Shown: positions 48,944-60,089, counted from the first letter of the stretch. The stretch: DNA of 64,000 bases from Chrysemys picta bellii (GCF_011386835.1 NC_088797.1:62707587-62771586), one strand, 5' to 3'. Numbers and translations are program-made. The notes: generated from the sequence alone by a model not told the origin.

Positions 48944-51897
48944 TTAAACCATTCCCTCCATAAACTTATCTAACTTGATCTTAAAACCAGACAGGTCCGT
49001 CGCCCCCACCGTTTCCCTCGGAAGGCCGTTCCAATATTTCACCCCTCTGACGGTCAGAAACCTTCGTCTAATTTCAAGCCTGAACTTCCCCACGGCCAGT
49101 TTATATCCATTCGTTCTTGTATCCACATTAGTACTAAGCTGGAATAATTCTTCTCCCTCCCTTGTATTAATCCCTCTAATATATTTAAAGATAGCAATCA
49201 TATCCCCCCTCAGCCTTCGCTTTGTCAGACTAAACAACCCAAGCTCCTCTAGTCTCCTTTCATACGACAGGTTTTCCATTCCTCTGATCATCCTAGTGGC
49301 CCTTCTCTGCACCCGTTCCAGTTTGAGTTCATCTTTTTTAAACATGGGAGACCAGAACTGCACACAGTACTCCAAATGAGGTCTCACCAGCGCCTTGTAC
49401 AACGGAAGCAGGACCTCCTTATCCCTACTAGATATACCTCGCCTAATGCATCCCAAGACAGCATTGGCTTTTTTCACCGCCACGTCACATTGTCGACTCA
49501 TAGTCATCCTGCGGTCTACAAGGACCCCTAGGTCCTTCTCCTCTTCCGTTACTTCTAACCAATGCGTCCCCATCTTGTAACTAAAATTGTTATTAGTCAT
49601 CCCCAAATGCATCACCTTGCACTTTTCACTATTAAATTTCATCCTATTTCTGATACTCCAATTCACAAGCTCATTCAAGTCTCCCTGCAGGATATCCCTA
49701 TCCTCCTCCGAATTTACAACGCCTCCCACCTTCGTATCATCCACAAACTTTATCAGCCCACTCCTGCAATCGGTTCCGAGGTCAGTTATAAATAGATTAA
49801 ATAAAATGGGTCCCAAAACCGAACCTTGAGGCACTCCACTAGTAACCTCCCTCCAACCTGACAGTTCACCCTTTAATACGACCCGCTGCATTCTCCCCAT
49901 TAACCAATTCCTTATCCACCTCTGGATTTTCATATCAATCCCCATGTTTTTCAGTTTAACCAATAATTCCTCTTGGGGTACAGTATCAAACGCTTTACTG
50001 AAATCCAGGTATATTAGGTCCACCGCATTTCCCTTATCTAATAAATCCGTTACTTTCTCAAAGAAGGAGATCAGATTCGTTTGGCACGATCTGCCCTTCG
50101 TAAAACCATGTTGTAATTTATCGCAATTGCCACTAACCTCCAGGTCCTCAACTAGTTTCTCTTTCAGAATTTTCTCTAACACCTTGCACACTACAGATGT
50201 TAAACTAACAGGCCTGTAGTTACCCGGATCACTTTTTTTCCCTTTCTTGAAAATAGGAACCACATTAGCTATTCTCCAGTCTAACGGGACCACCCCCGAG
50301 TTTACAGATTCATTAAATATTATCGCTAACGGGACTGCTATTTCCCGCGCCAATTCCTTCAATATTCTCGGATGAAGATCGTCCGGTCCTCCCGACTTAG
50401 CCTCATTAAGGTGTTCAAGTTTTGTTTCTACCTCGGATACGGTAATCCCCCATCCTGAATGCCCCTCTGTAGTGGTGCTAGTATCCCTAATACCTTCATT
50501 GGCCTCATTAAACACCGATGCAAAATATTCATTGAGATATTGCGCCATGCCTAGATTGTCTTTAATTTCCTCTCTGGCAATAGTCTTCAGCGGTCCCACT
50601 TCTTCTTTCTTTGCTTTCTTCCTATTTATGTGGCTGTAAAACCTCTTACTATTGCTTTTAATTCCCCTTGCTAGGTCCAACTCTACACGGCCTTTGGCCT
50701 TTCTCACTCTATCTCTACTTTCTCTGACTTCACTTAGGTACATTTCCTTACTGATCCCTCCCCTCTTCCACTCTTTGTACGCTTTCTGTTTTTTCCTAAT
50801 CGCCCCTTTGAGTCGGTCGCTCATCCAGCTCGGTCTAAATCTTTTGCTTAGTAATCTTTTTCCCTTTTTTGGAATACAGGCCTCCGACAGCTCATGCATC
50901 TTTAACTTGAAGTAATCCCAGGCTTCTTCTGCCTTTAGATCCATTAATACGTTTGCCCAATCCACTTCCCTTACCAGTCCCCTTAATTTGTTAAAATTGG
51001 CCTTTTTAAAATTATAAACCCTAGTCTTTGACTTAATTCTGTTACTCCTTCCATGTATTTTAAACCGAATTAGCTCATGATCACTGGAGCCCAAATTGTC
51101 CCCTACTACCACTTCCTCAACGAGGTCCTCACTACTTACCAGAATCAAATCTAAAATGGCCTCCCCCCTCGTCGGTTCAGCTACCACTTGATGGAGGAAT
51201 TGATCAGCAAGCACATCTAGGAACATCTGAGCCCTATTATTGCTACTAGCGTTTGTTCCCCAATCTATATCCGGGAAGTTAAAGTCCCCCATAATTACAC
51301 AGTTTCTATTAGTAATTACTTCTCTAAACACATTAAATAGTTCCTTATCCATATCCTGGGTCGATCCCGGCGGTCTATAGCACACTCCAAGCACTATCCC
51401 CGGAGAGGCTCTAGTAGTCCTATTACCCAGTGTGAGTATTGCCCAGATGGACTCCGTGTTATCTAATCCATCAACTATTATTTCTTTACAGCTTATTTCA
51501 CTATTGACATACAATGCCACCCCCCACCTTTACCTTTGTTCCGGTCTTTCCTAAACAGCACATACCCCTCCATACCTGTGTTCCAGTCGTGACTGCCATT
51601 CCACCACGTTTCTGTTATTTCTACGATATCTGGTTTCAGCTCTTGGACCAAGAGCTCCAATTCCTCCATTTTATTACCTAGGCTTCTGGCATTGGTGTAT
51701 AAACACCCTAATGTATGTCGTTTAGCCTGTCTCCCATTAGTAGCACTATATGTTGCGGGCCTCCTTGTGTCCGTCCCCCCTGTCCTTCCTATGTCCAATC
51801 TCATCTCCCCGGCTATATCTCCTCTCATTTTACTCACCTTTTCCATACTGGAATCTGGCGTGGAGATTAACTGTGCATCTCCCAACCGTCTCCCCAA
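48944..51897 (-). pseudogene. CR1 ORF2 (endonuclease and reverse transcriptase), one frameshift
   Basis: The N-terminal part (51897-51530) has YTNARSLGNK and ITETWW, the start of the APE endonuclease. A run of six C (51520-51525, + strand) shifts the frame. The following 858-codon frame is unbroken: GDFNFPDIDW and GSSDHELI complete the endonuclease. Then come NYRPVSLTS, YLDFSKAFDTV, GVPQGSVLGP and the active-site box KFVDDTK (Val where most CR1 copies have Ala; both Asp kept), thumb, and the C-terminal RRLRGDMIAIFKYI. It ends at 48944. It drives target-primed reverse transcription in intact elements. Confidence 0.9.
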
Positions 51898-51902
51898 ACT
51901 TC

Positions 51903-53060
51903 CTAGTTTAAAGCTCTTTTGATAAAATGAGCCAGCCTCCCTCCCAGAAGTCTATTTCCTTCCCTACTCAGGTGAAGCCCATCCCGCGAGAACAGGTGTC
52001 TGTCCCCGAAAGCCTCCCAGTGGCCATACATCCCAAAGCCTTCCTTATAGCACCACTCCCTTAGCCAACTATTTATTCTCACAATCCTATCAGCCCTTTG
52101 CTGCCCTTCCCTTGGAACGGGCAGAATCCCACTAAAGATAATCTGAGCCTCTATCTCCTTGAGCGTCTTCCCCAGCCTGGTATAATCTCCCTTGATTCTC
52201 TCTAACGAGAACCTAGCCGTGTCATTCGTTCCTACATGAAGGATTATCAAGGGGTTCTTACCTGCTCCTTTTAGGATCCTTTTCAACCGCAGGTTCACAT
52301 CGCGTATCTTTGCGCCCGGTAGACAGCACACCCTTCTGTTCTCCGGGTCTGCCCTGGTCACAGGCCTGTCCAATCTCCTCAGTAAAGAGTCTCCAATTAC
52401 ATACACCTGCCGTTGCCTGGCAACAGTGCGATCTAGTAATCTAGTCTCTGATCCCTCTAGTCCTGACCTGTGCCTGTTCCTATCTTCCATTATGCTCCCC
52501 CTTATGCCTTCCTGAATACTCCCGGGGCCCAGAATTGGTGCTGTCTCCATCAACTCCTCCCCTCTTTCTCTTGGACTAGCTGCTCTTCTCTTCTTCCTCA
52601 CCCTCCCACCTTCAGTCGCCACCTGCTGCCCCTCCACCTCGCTATCCAAACACTCGAACCTATTCCTGAGTTCTATTCCCCCCTCACTGGCCCTTCTTTT
52701 CCTTGGCCTACTTCTCACAGTCACATGCTTCCACCTCCCATGTTCTCCCCCCTCCATTCCCCTCTCACCGTCCTCTAACTCTGCCTCTACCTGCACCACA
52801 GGGCATTCTCCTTCAGCCCCCCCCTTGCCTGTCCTCCATCAGCTGCTCAAACCCCCGCCTAAACTCCACCAGGGTATCTACCTGCATCTGCAGCCCCTTA
52901 ATCTTTTCCTCCAATAACACTATCAGGCGACACTTCATACACACATACCTGTGTTCCAGCTCCCCTGCTAGGACCATATACATACCACAGCTTCCACATG
53001 CAGCCATCTGCATTCTGTCTGCTGCTGCTGCTTGGCTCATGGCTGCTGAAATCTTTGCCC
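51903..53060 (-). pseudogene. CR1 ORF1 (zinc-finger, coiled coil, SGNH esterase), one frameshift
   Basis: The first part (53055-52825) has CGSCGMYM and YVCMKCRLI, a paired CxxC zinc finger, then a coiled coil. At the run of eight C (52817-52824 on the + strand) the frame shifts. The second part (52799-51903) has a basic patch (RPRKRR). An SGNH-type lipase/esterase domain follows, with GDSLL, LHVGTNDT and DGLHLSREGN carrying the catalytic Ser, Asn and Asp/His blocks. CR1 ORF1 proteins bind RNA, and some carry this esterase. Apart from the homopolymer shift it is intact. Confidence 0.85.
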
Positions 53061-53255
53061 ACAGCACCTGTGGACTCAGAGCACACACCACGCCGCGCCC
53101 TCCTGCCTCTCCCCTTTACCTCCCTCTCAAACTCCCCTGTTAGCCGCCCTGTTTGCTGCCTCCAGTGCCGCTGCTCGCAGCTGTGCCGCTGCCTGGCTGG
53201 GCGGCCGCTTTTATGGGCCCCCTAATCAGCCAAGCCCCGCCTCCTACTCTGGGCA

Positions 53256-53664
53256 TCTTCTTTCATTCACACTGGTGTACACACACACACACCAAGGCCT
53301 CTATTTCTAAATACCATGATGCATCTATACCTTATGTCCAGACTCAATACACTATGAGGCAGTAACAACCCCTCTTGAGGCGGTAAAAACCCCTCAGCAC
53401 CGGTGCATACCTAATGCATTTCCCTTATGCATTAACTTTATTGGGGGCAGCAAAACAGTTCCCCAGCACCGTTCTGAATCTGATCCTGCTGCACAGTCAA
53501 TACGTTCGGATGGCGTAAGCCCAACAGGGACAGACGGCCCCACGGACAGTCCTCCTCCAATACCCCAATAGAGATTTCAAAAGGTCTCCTACCTCTACTG
53601 TGGAGCCATGGGGTTCGAAGGGGAACCATCCACAGCAGTTGCCGCTATCTCAGCGGGCAATGCC
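53256..53664 (-). other. Endogenous retrovirus leader region
   Basis: Non-coding sequence between the primer site and the nested CR1, including a short CA run at about 53277-53291. No gag frame is recognisable. Confidence 0.45.
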
Positions 53665-53682
53665 GTCCGGGACGAGCCCCCA
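53665..53682 (-). promoter_or_regulatory. Retroviral primer binding site, tRNA-Pro type
   Basis: It reads TGGGGGCTCGTCCCGGAC just inside the 5' LTR. This agrees with the 3' end of tRNA-Pro at about 16 of 18 positions. Confidence 0.88.
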
Positions 53683-53685
53683 AAT

Positions 53686-54125
53686 TGTCGGAGAAAAACC
53701 CAATTCTCACTCTTTTGGTTGGGTGCAGCAAAGTCAGATACTTTATTTTCTCAAGCAATTGCGTAGAGGGAGAAAGTGCACTAGGACACAGGGTCTCCCC
53801 CTCCTACGCAGGTCTCTCTACAGGTAAACAATTACAGCAAGCATTTATACCTTTTGTTACAGACAATAATGAGCAACAGCTGCATTTTGTTTATACATAG
53901 GTCATCCTGATAACTTATTTTTCTCACTTATTTAGACTCTAGTCTACATTCCATCTTATCTACACAAGGTCGCAACAAATTCTCACACGGTTCTTTCCCA
54001 CTCGCCTCACACAATCCTCGCTTCTACAAATCTCGCGTTATTAGGGTTACAGCTAGCCTGACTCTTGCTAACAAACTGCCATGCATTGCAATCCCCTTCC
54101 TGTCAGTTCTTTCTCTGCTTCCACA
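53686..54125 (-). repeat. 5' LTR of the endogenous retrovirus
   Basis: It starts TGTGGAAGCAGAG at 54125 and ends GACA at 53686. The same TATAAAT and AATAAA signals are present as in the other LTR. Confidence 0.92.
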
Positions 54126-54600
54126 GGGGGATATGATAGAGGTCTATAAAATCATGAGTGGTGTAGAGAAAGTAAATAAGGAAATGTTATTTACTCCTTC
54201 TCATAATACAAGAACAAGGGACCATCAAATGAAATTAATAGATAGCAGGTTTAAAAAAAACACAAGAAAGTATTTTTTCATGCAACACACTGTCAACCTC
54301 TGGAACTCCTTGCCAGAGGGTGTTGTGAAGGTCAATACTATAACGGTGTTCAAAAGGGAGCTAGATAGATTCATGGAAGATAGGTCCATCAATGGCTATT
54401 AGCCAGGATGGGCAGGAATGGTGTCCCTAGCCTCTGTTTGCCAGAAGCTGGGATTGGGTGACACGGCATGGATCACTTTGACGATAACCTGTCTGTTCAT
54501 TCCCTTTGGGGCACCTGCCATTGGCCACTGTCAGAGGACAGGATACTGGGATTGATTGACCTTTGGTCTGACCCAGTATGGCCATTCTTATGTTCATGGT
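54126..54600 (+). mobile_element. Outer CR1 LINE, segment 3 (ORF2 end and 3' UTR)
   Basis: The frame 54133-54402 has MIEVYKIMSG, NLWNSLPEGVV and FKRELDRFM, the C-terminus of CR1 ORF2. It continues the segment cut at 39857. The 3' UTR with ATGGCCATTCTTATGTTCAT closes the element near 54600. Confidence 0.9.
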
Positions 54601-56194
54601 CCTATGGAGCAGGGAGCAGGCTGGGTTCCCCAGGATTACTACTGGAATTTCAGTATCTTCAGTGGTAATGTGCTGGTCAGGAAAGAACATCCCTGCTTGC
54701 AGCTTTCTGATCAGGCCTGTGTTCTTAAAGATGTGAGTGGCATGCACCTTCCCTGACCAGCCCACACCGATGGCAGTGAAGCATCCCCAGTGATCCACCA
54801 ATGCTTGTATAACCACAGAAAAGTAGCCCTTTCTGTTGAGGTACTCTGTGGCAGGGTGGGCTAGTGCCAAAATGCATGCCAGCTATCGCCCCATTGCAGT
54901 AATGGGGTCTACAAACCTCATACTGAGCAGAGGCAGTAGAGGGAGGGGAGGCTAACCACACCCCTATGCAGCTGCCACAACTGCCAGTCATGGAGGCAGG
55001 CACCCACAGCTGCAACCAATAAGGGAAACAAGGCCTGCTATAAAAGGAGAGGGCTCAGAGAAGGAAAGGGGGCAGAAAGGCCTGGGACAGTGAAAGGGCA
55101 ACACCTCTGTACCAGGCTGCCTCCAGAAACAAGAACCAAAGCAGACTCCAGGGCCTAATTAGAGGCCAGGGGGCTAAGAACTGCCCTGATTAGGGGATAA
55201 CCAAAGAAAGCCAGACAGGGAGCAGTAGAGACCCCATGTGAGACTAGATCAGGGACCGCTGACAGAAGCCCGATGCTGCAAACCCATCCACTATGTCCTG
55301 CACATTGCTGAGAGTCAATGGCCCCTGCGGTGGATTTCCCCACTCCATATTGATTCCCACTCACTGGACGCAATCTGGCATTGCAAGTTTCCGCAGTGTG
55401 ATTGCCACTCACTTCTCCACTGTCAGCTCAGCTCTCATTCAGGTGTCCCTGTGCTGGAGGGCTGGGGTGAGCTCAGCGCCCAGATCCTGGAACGTGGCCT
55501 TGCACAGCTGAAAGTTCTGCAGCCACTGATCATCCCAAACCTGCATTACGACGTGATCCCACAGTTAGTGCTTGTTTCTCGGGCCCAGAAGCGGCACTCC
55601 ACCATTTGCGGCTGCTCTGTGAATGCCACCAACAACCTTGAATTGGCTCTCTGTATGTCCCATAGCAATCTGTCCTCCAAAGAATCACGTTCCCCACTCA
55701 TTCGGTTCTTCTTGCGGCTCTGCAAATACAGCAGGATCACGCGCCCTGTGCTTGTAACGCTCATAACAGTAGCACAGAGCTATGCAGGCTCCATGCTTCT
55801 GTCGGAGATGGAGGACAGTGAGGAAGGCTGCACGAGTATGTGCGATTTCGAAAAAAAGGTGCAAAAATTACAGGAGACAGATGCCATTGTAGGAAGTAGA
55901 CAGCTGCAAACTGGGAAGTTGACCCCATGCTCCCAGTCATCCCTGCATGACTCATTTCAGCCCCATCATGCATTGCCAAAACTTCCCAAAAGACAATGTG
56001 CTGGACGGTGGTGTGTTGCACCATGGGATACCTACCCATGGTGCACCACACTCTGCATTGATACAAATGCTCCTGGAGAGTACGCGCACCACCGATACAA
56101 GGTGCCACGTGTGCAGATACAAGTATTGTACTAACTGCGGCGGCTGTATGCCGATGTAACTTGAGATGACGAATGTTTGTAGTGTAGATGTGGC
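54600..56194 (-). mobile_element. Decayed PIF/Harbinger element
   Basis: The - strand frames contain transposase motifs in order: FWARETSTN (about 55585), GVGKSTAGAI (about 55335), then YLNRKGYFSVVIQALVDHWG and FPDQHITT (54840-54640). The right end reads, reversed, GGCCACATCTACACTACAAA. The left end is lost where it meets the CR1 tail. About 370 bases at 54880-55250 do not match transposase and look like an insertion. Confidence 0.75.
54880..55250. other. Insertion within the decayed Harbinger, unidentified
   Basis: It contains GCTATAAAAGGAGAGGG at about 55038, a promoter-like TATA context, and purine-rich flanks. It could be an LTR fragment. Ends not found. Confidence 0.3.
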
Positions 56195-57130
56195 CTAAGG
56201 ACCAGCAGCAAACATCTAACCACTGGACAGCCAAAAAGTCTAAGGACTGGCAGCTGCAGCTCTATTTTCATTGCAGAGTTCCCTGGAGTGATCTGCACTC
56301 ATGTGACTCCACATAGCTAGAGGGAGGCAGGGGCGCTGCAGTGTAACCCTTGAGTGCCTGCATCTGCCCTGGCACTGCGCTATGTGGCACTAGGACTGCT
56401 ACGGCACATCCAATGGTGCTTAGCGCAGGAGCCAGCAGAGCCCTTCTATGAATTCTTTTGCAGTGTGCCATGGGAGAGCTTGTCTGTCCTTCCTGGGTGC
56501 ATGGGGGAACTGTGGGAAGGCCTAAGGACCAGTAGCACTCAGCCCAGGCATACGCTAGAGCAGCCAAGGGGCAGCTCTGACTTATGCCACTGACATAAGG
56601 CCCCAAAACACCAGTGGAGCTCTGATTTGCCACCCCACTCGGGCATAGACACCCCCCTCCTTTGTGCCACAAACAGGGGGTGGCGAGCACAAGAGTTCTC
56701 CTGCACAAGGGAGTTCTCCATTGGCAGCTGCAGTGGGCTGGGGAGCATGGCCCCAGGTCTTCAAGCTCCTCCTGATCTGAGCCACATGCGTCTATTGCCA
56801 TCCTCTCTGTGCCACCTGCCATGCAGATTTGCCGGGGGTGGCCGTAGCTCAGTGATGCTATGCCTGCCACAGGGGTGAGCTCTTCCCAAGCAGAGGGGTA
56901 TTTCTGAGCCAGAAGCCACTTCGCCCCTCAGCACTTGTATGGCCTGCAAGGTGGTGTGTGTGTGGCCAGGCCTGGCTGTTCTGCACACCAGGGTATTCAT
57001 CCCATCTGCATGTGAATTAGAACCCGCAGAGGTGGACTGGTGGGACTGGCCCCATGGCAGGCTCAGGAAAATCCCAAGGCTGGGTTGATTGGTGCCTCAG
57101 CCCTGCAGAGGCATGGGGTGTTGAGCTCTA
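56195..57130. other. Intergenic, nothing firmly recognised
   Basis: A 200-codon - strand frame (56870-56268) is present but low in recognisable features and overlapped by others, so it is not called a gene. Confidence 0.35.
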
Positions 57131-57137
57131 TAATAAT

Positions 57138-57411
57138 ATGGAGATATACCTATCTCATAGAGCTGGAAGGGACATTAATTCCAACCCCCTGCCTTCACTA
57201 GCAGGACCAAGTACTGATTTTGCCCCAGATCCTCTAAATGGGCCCCCTTAAGGATTGAACTTACAACCCTGGGTTTAACAAGCCAATGCTCAAACCACTG
57301 AGCCATCCCTCAAGTTCTGCTCCTTTTCAGGGGAAGGGAAGCTGGATGAGCTGTGCTGTCTCGCCCAGTGATGCATGTGCTCAGACCCTGCCTTTCTGTG
57401 CTTCTAGGATG
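57138..57411 (-). mobile_element. Composite tRNA-derived SINE with extra 5' module, copy 2
   Basis: Reverse-complemented it has the same order as copy 1: CATCCTAGAAGCACAGAAAG, GCACAGCTCATCCAGCTTCC, GGATGGCTCAGTGGTTTGAG, AATCAGTACTTGGTCCTGCT and a degenerate tail. Confidence 0.85.
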
Positions 57412-58635
57412 CAGTGGCTGCCCCTGTTACAGACAGACAACCGTCACCAGCAGAGGCACAGAGAGGTGAGCGGCTGGGAAAAGGGGACCAGTGGTTAGAT
57501 GTTTGCTGCTGGCAGGGCTGGGAGACAGCGTGGGTGGGAAGTTCCCAGTGAGTCACTGTGCCTAACAATTGTGCAACACACACGGTCTTATGTATGTGGA
57601 AAGCAGCTGTTTGTCATTCAAGCTCGTGTGCTGGGACAGCGAGGGGGCCCACGCGCTCTGATGGGGTACAGGCACACCCTGCTGGGGCAGCCCCTCACCC
57701 AAGCACCTTGTATGTAACCGTGCCCTGCGGCCAGCCACAAGACTTCGCCATTGCGTCTGAGCGCCTCACAGCCATTAATGTGCTTACTCTGGGAGAAGGG
57801 GCAAATGGGGATCTGAGGGACAAAGTGACTGGCACAAGGGCACCCAGTGAGTCTGTAGCAGAGTAGGGAATTGAGCCTGCATCCCTGACCATGACGCTGC
57901 CCAGGGGTAGCTTTGTCTGTGCCTGTTGGGGGGCAGCTTCCCAACTCCACTGGTCTCTGGCAGCACAAGCCCTGCCCACCAGCCTCCGCAGGCCTCGCTC
58001 TCAGTACAGGTGAGCAACGGGAACACGCCAACCCCGAGCCCTCGGAAGGTCCCTGGAGTGCCAGCCCCTGCCCCACTGGATGCTCACAGAACTCTCTGGT
58101 TCACTGCTTCCAAAGGAACAGAACACACCCGCTTGCACGATTCAGCTCCCGATCCCCGCTTGGCCTAGCACCCGCACTTAGATCATGTTATAGTGAAAAC
58201 AAGGACACATGTATCATCCAAGGGCAGAGATTCAAGTTACCTTGAGTAGAAGTAACTGGCAACAAATGGTCACATCACACGCGTCCCAGAGACTAGGCTT
58301 AATTACAAGGCATTCCCCCGTCGCCTACATGACAGCTTTCCCCCACCCCCACCCTCAGCCTTTCTGCGGCCCTTTCAACTGGTTTGGCTGAGAGCCCTTT
58401 AAGTCCAATGGCAGCTTGTCCTCCCTGACTGGAGGAATCCCTGGGGGTTCATCTGCACTCCACATCTGGTTTCCAAAGTTCATTGTCTTACCCCTAAGCA
58501 GGGTAACTCTGGCTGGGTTTGTGTTTTCCTCCAGCCCCTGCAATCTATTGATTACCATTTTGCTCAGACGATGCGCAATTTGCATGCAACCAGCCAGAGG
58601 AAGGTGGGCATCTCCTTCCCGCTGTCTGCCCAGCA
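57412..58635. other. Intergenic with a MIR-like scrap
   Basis: At about 57780-57890, GGGACAAAGTGACTGGCACA and GAATTGAGCCTGCATCCCTG resemble a MIR core. Nothing else was recognised. Confidence 0.4.
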
Positions 58636-58639
58636 ATTG

Positions 58640-58862
58640 GGGGGAGGGATAGCTCAATGGTTTGAGCATTAGCCTCCTAAACCCAGGGTTGTGAGTTCAA
58701 TTCTTGAGGGGAGGCCACTTAGGGATCTGGGGCAAAATCAGTACTTGGTCCTGCTAGTGAAGGCAAGGGCTGGACTGGACTGGACTACACTCAACTCAAT
58801 GACCTTTCAAGGTCCCTTCCAGTTCTAGGAGATAGGATATCTCTATTTAAAAAAAAAAAAAA
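58640..58862 (+). mobile_element. tRNA-derived turtle SINE, standard form
   Basis: GGATAGCTCAATGGTTTGAG, GGGTTGTGAGTTCAATTCTT, ATCAGTACTTGGTCCTGCTA and AGGAGATAGGATATCTC, then an A-rich tail at 58850-58862. It contains a short extra GGACT repeat. It lacks the 5' module of the other two copies. Confidence 0.9.
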
Positions 58863-59400
58863 TGGGGATCACCTTTGGGAGACCTGTTTTAACTCAGACT
58901 TAGAGAATATATAATCAGTCCAGATACATAACTCCTCACACGTTCCCCAGGCACACATCTCGCAATGGCCAGTGTGGCACTGGCTTTCAGTAGAGACCTT
59001 ACGTGACATGCTTTGGTGAACCCAGGGGATCCCTGAACCCCTCCATAAACCTGAGTCTGAGTCCCAGGCTAATGCCCTAGGCACTGAGCCAGGCTTTGTC
59101 TGAGCTGGCCCTCCCTGAGCCATTCCAGTCTCCCTTGCCAGGAGCAGGTCCCAGGTCCCAGCAGGGTCACAGCATTCTCGAGAGAGGCTGCAGTTTCTGG
59201 AGGGCTCAGCAACTCCCAACAGCTGGCCCTGAGCTCTCTGGAAAAGGTGGCCCTGTAGCACCAGGATTGATCATTGGGTAGGAGTGTCAATGACCTTTTA
59301 ACTGTGCCGAGCTACCATCAGTGCCCATTCTGGAGACTTGGAGAGCTGGAGTCTGTTCCCTGCTGCACTATGAGGCCCAGGACAACTCACCTAACAGCAC
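58863..59400. other. Intergenic, nothing recognised
   Basis: Mixed sequence. A short MIR-like word run is possible near 59340-59410. Confidence 0.3.
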
Positions 59401-59439
59401 AGTTAGGAAGTGGGGCACAAGCCCCAGATTGGCTGTGAG

Positions 59440-59767
59440 TTCTCCACTTCGATTACACCAACCAATTATCAAGTGTAAACTTCTTCTTTACCTTATCAAA
59501 TCCTTCCTGGCATGCTTTCGTCCAAATGACTTTGTTTGGCTGGGTCTTTTTACATAAATCTATGATTGCAGATACAATGTCACTGAACCCCCGCACACAA
59601 ACCTTCTATAACAGATTACCAGACCTATGAAAGATTGGACCTGTTTTTTGGTTTGGGATATAGGCCAATTTACAATGGCTTCAACTTTCAAAGGATCAGG
59701 GGTTATTTGATCTCCCGCTACACAGTACCTCAAATAAGAAACTCTGGCTGCTCCGATTTTACACTTA
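59440..59767 (-). mobile_element. Ty3/gypsy retrotransposon, left part
   Basis: The - strand encodes scraps of the RNase H side of pol: the TIVSAIIDLCKKTQPNKVIW-like region near 59520-59580 is readable only with interruptions. It resumes at 63542 after the Harbinger insertion. Confidence 0.55.
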
Positions 59768-60089
59768 GGCCTTGGCTACACTTGCAGATGTACAGCGCTG
59801 TGAGTTAAACCTGACTTCGTGCAACTGAGTAGGGAAAGCGCTGCAGTCTGTCCACACTGACAGCTGCCCAGCGCACTATCGTGGCCACATTTGCGGCAAT
59901 ATCCCACAGAGCACCTTTTCCCATTCTGGCGCCATGGGTTGTGGGAAGAGGGCGTGGGTGCGGGGCATTCTGGGTCCTGTCCCAACGCCCCGTCATGCAT
60001 CGCTTCACATCCCAGAAATCCCTTTGTTTCCGTTCACCTTTGGCGCCATCTTTCAACGGTTTCTGTGCAGCGCGATCTGTGTGCGGGAA

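Larger units (their letters stand above)
48561..53255 (-). mobile_element. CR1 LINE, nearly full length (about 4.7 kb), nested in the retrovirus
   Basis: It has a GC-rich 5' UTR (about 53255-53060), ORF1, ORF2, and a 3' UTR. It ends in an 8-base tandem ACTCATAG (+ strand, 48561-48586), the usual CR1 3' hallmark. Only two frame breaks were found, both at homopolymers. Compared with the other CR1 pieces here it is young. Confidence 0.92.
39858..54125 (-). mobile_element. Class I endogenous retrovirus with two LTRs, gag-pol mostly lost
   Basis: Two 440-base direct repeats (39858-40297 and 53686-54125) are the LTRs. In the - strand reading, inside the 5' LTR is a tRNA-Pro primer site and inside the 3' LTR a purine tract. 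Remains of the integrase C-terminus (about 43010-42780) and an env frame (42232-40335) are present. Reverse transcriptase, protease and most of gag are absent. It is inserted in the old CR1; flanks GGAAG and GGGGG are a probable 5-base duplication with two changes. The unnested provirus has gained a SINE, two solo LTRs and a 4.7-kb CR1. It cannot be replication-competent. Confidence 0.9.

Noticed and set aside
56268..56870. 200-codon - strand frame
   Set aside because: No recognisable motif, no splice context, flanked by dead transposons. It could be repeat-derived, but not a supported gene.
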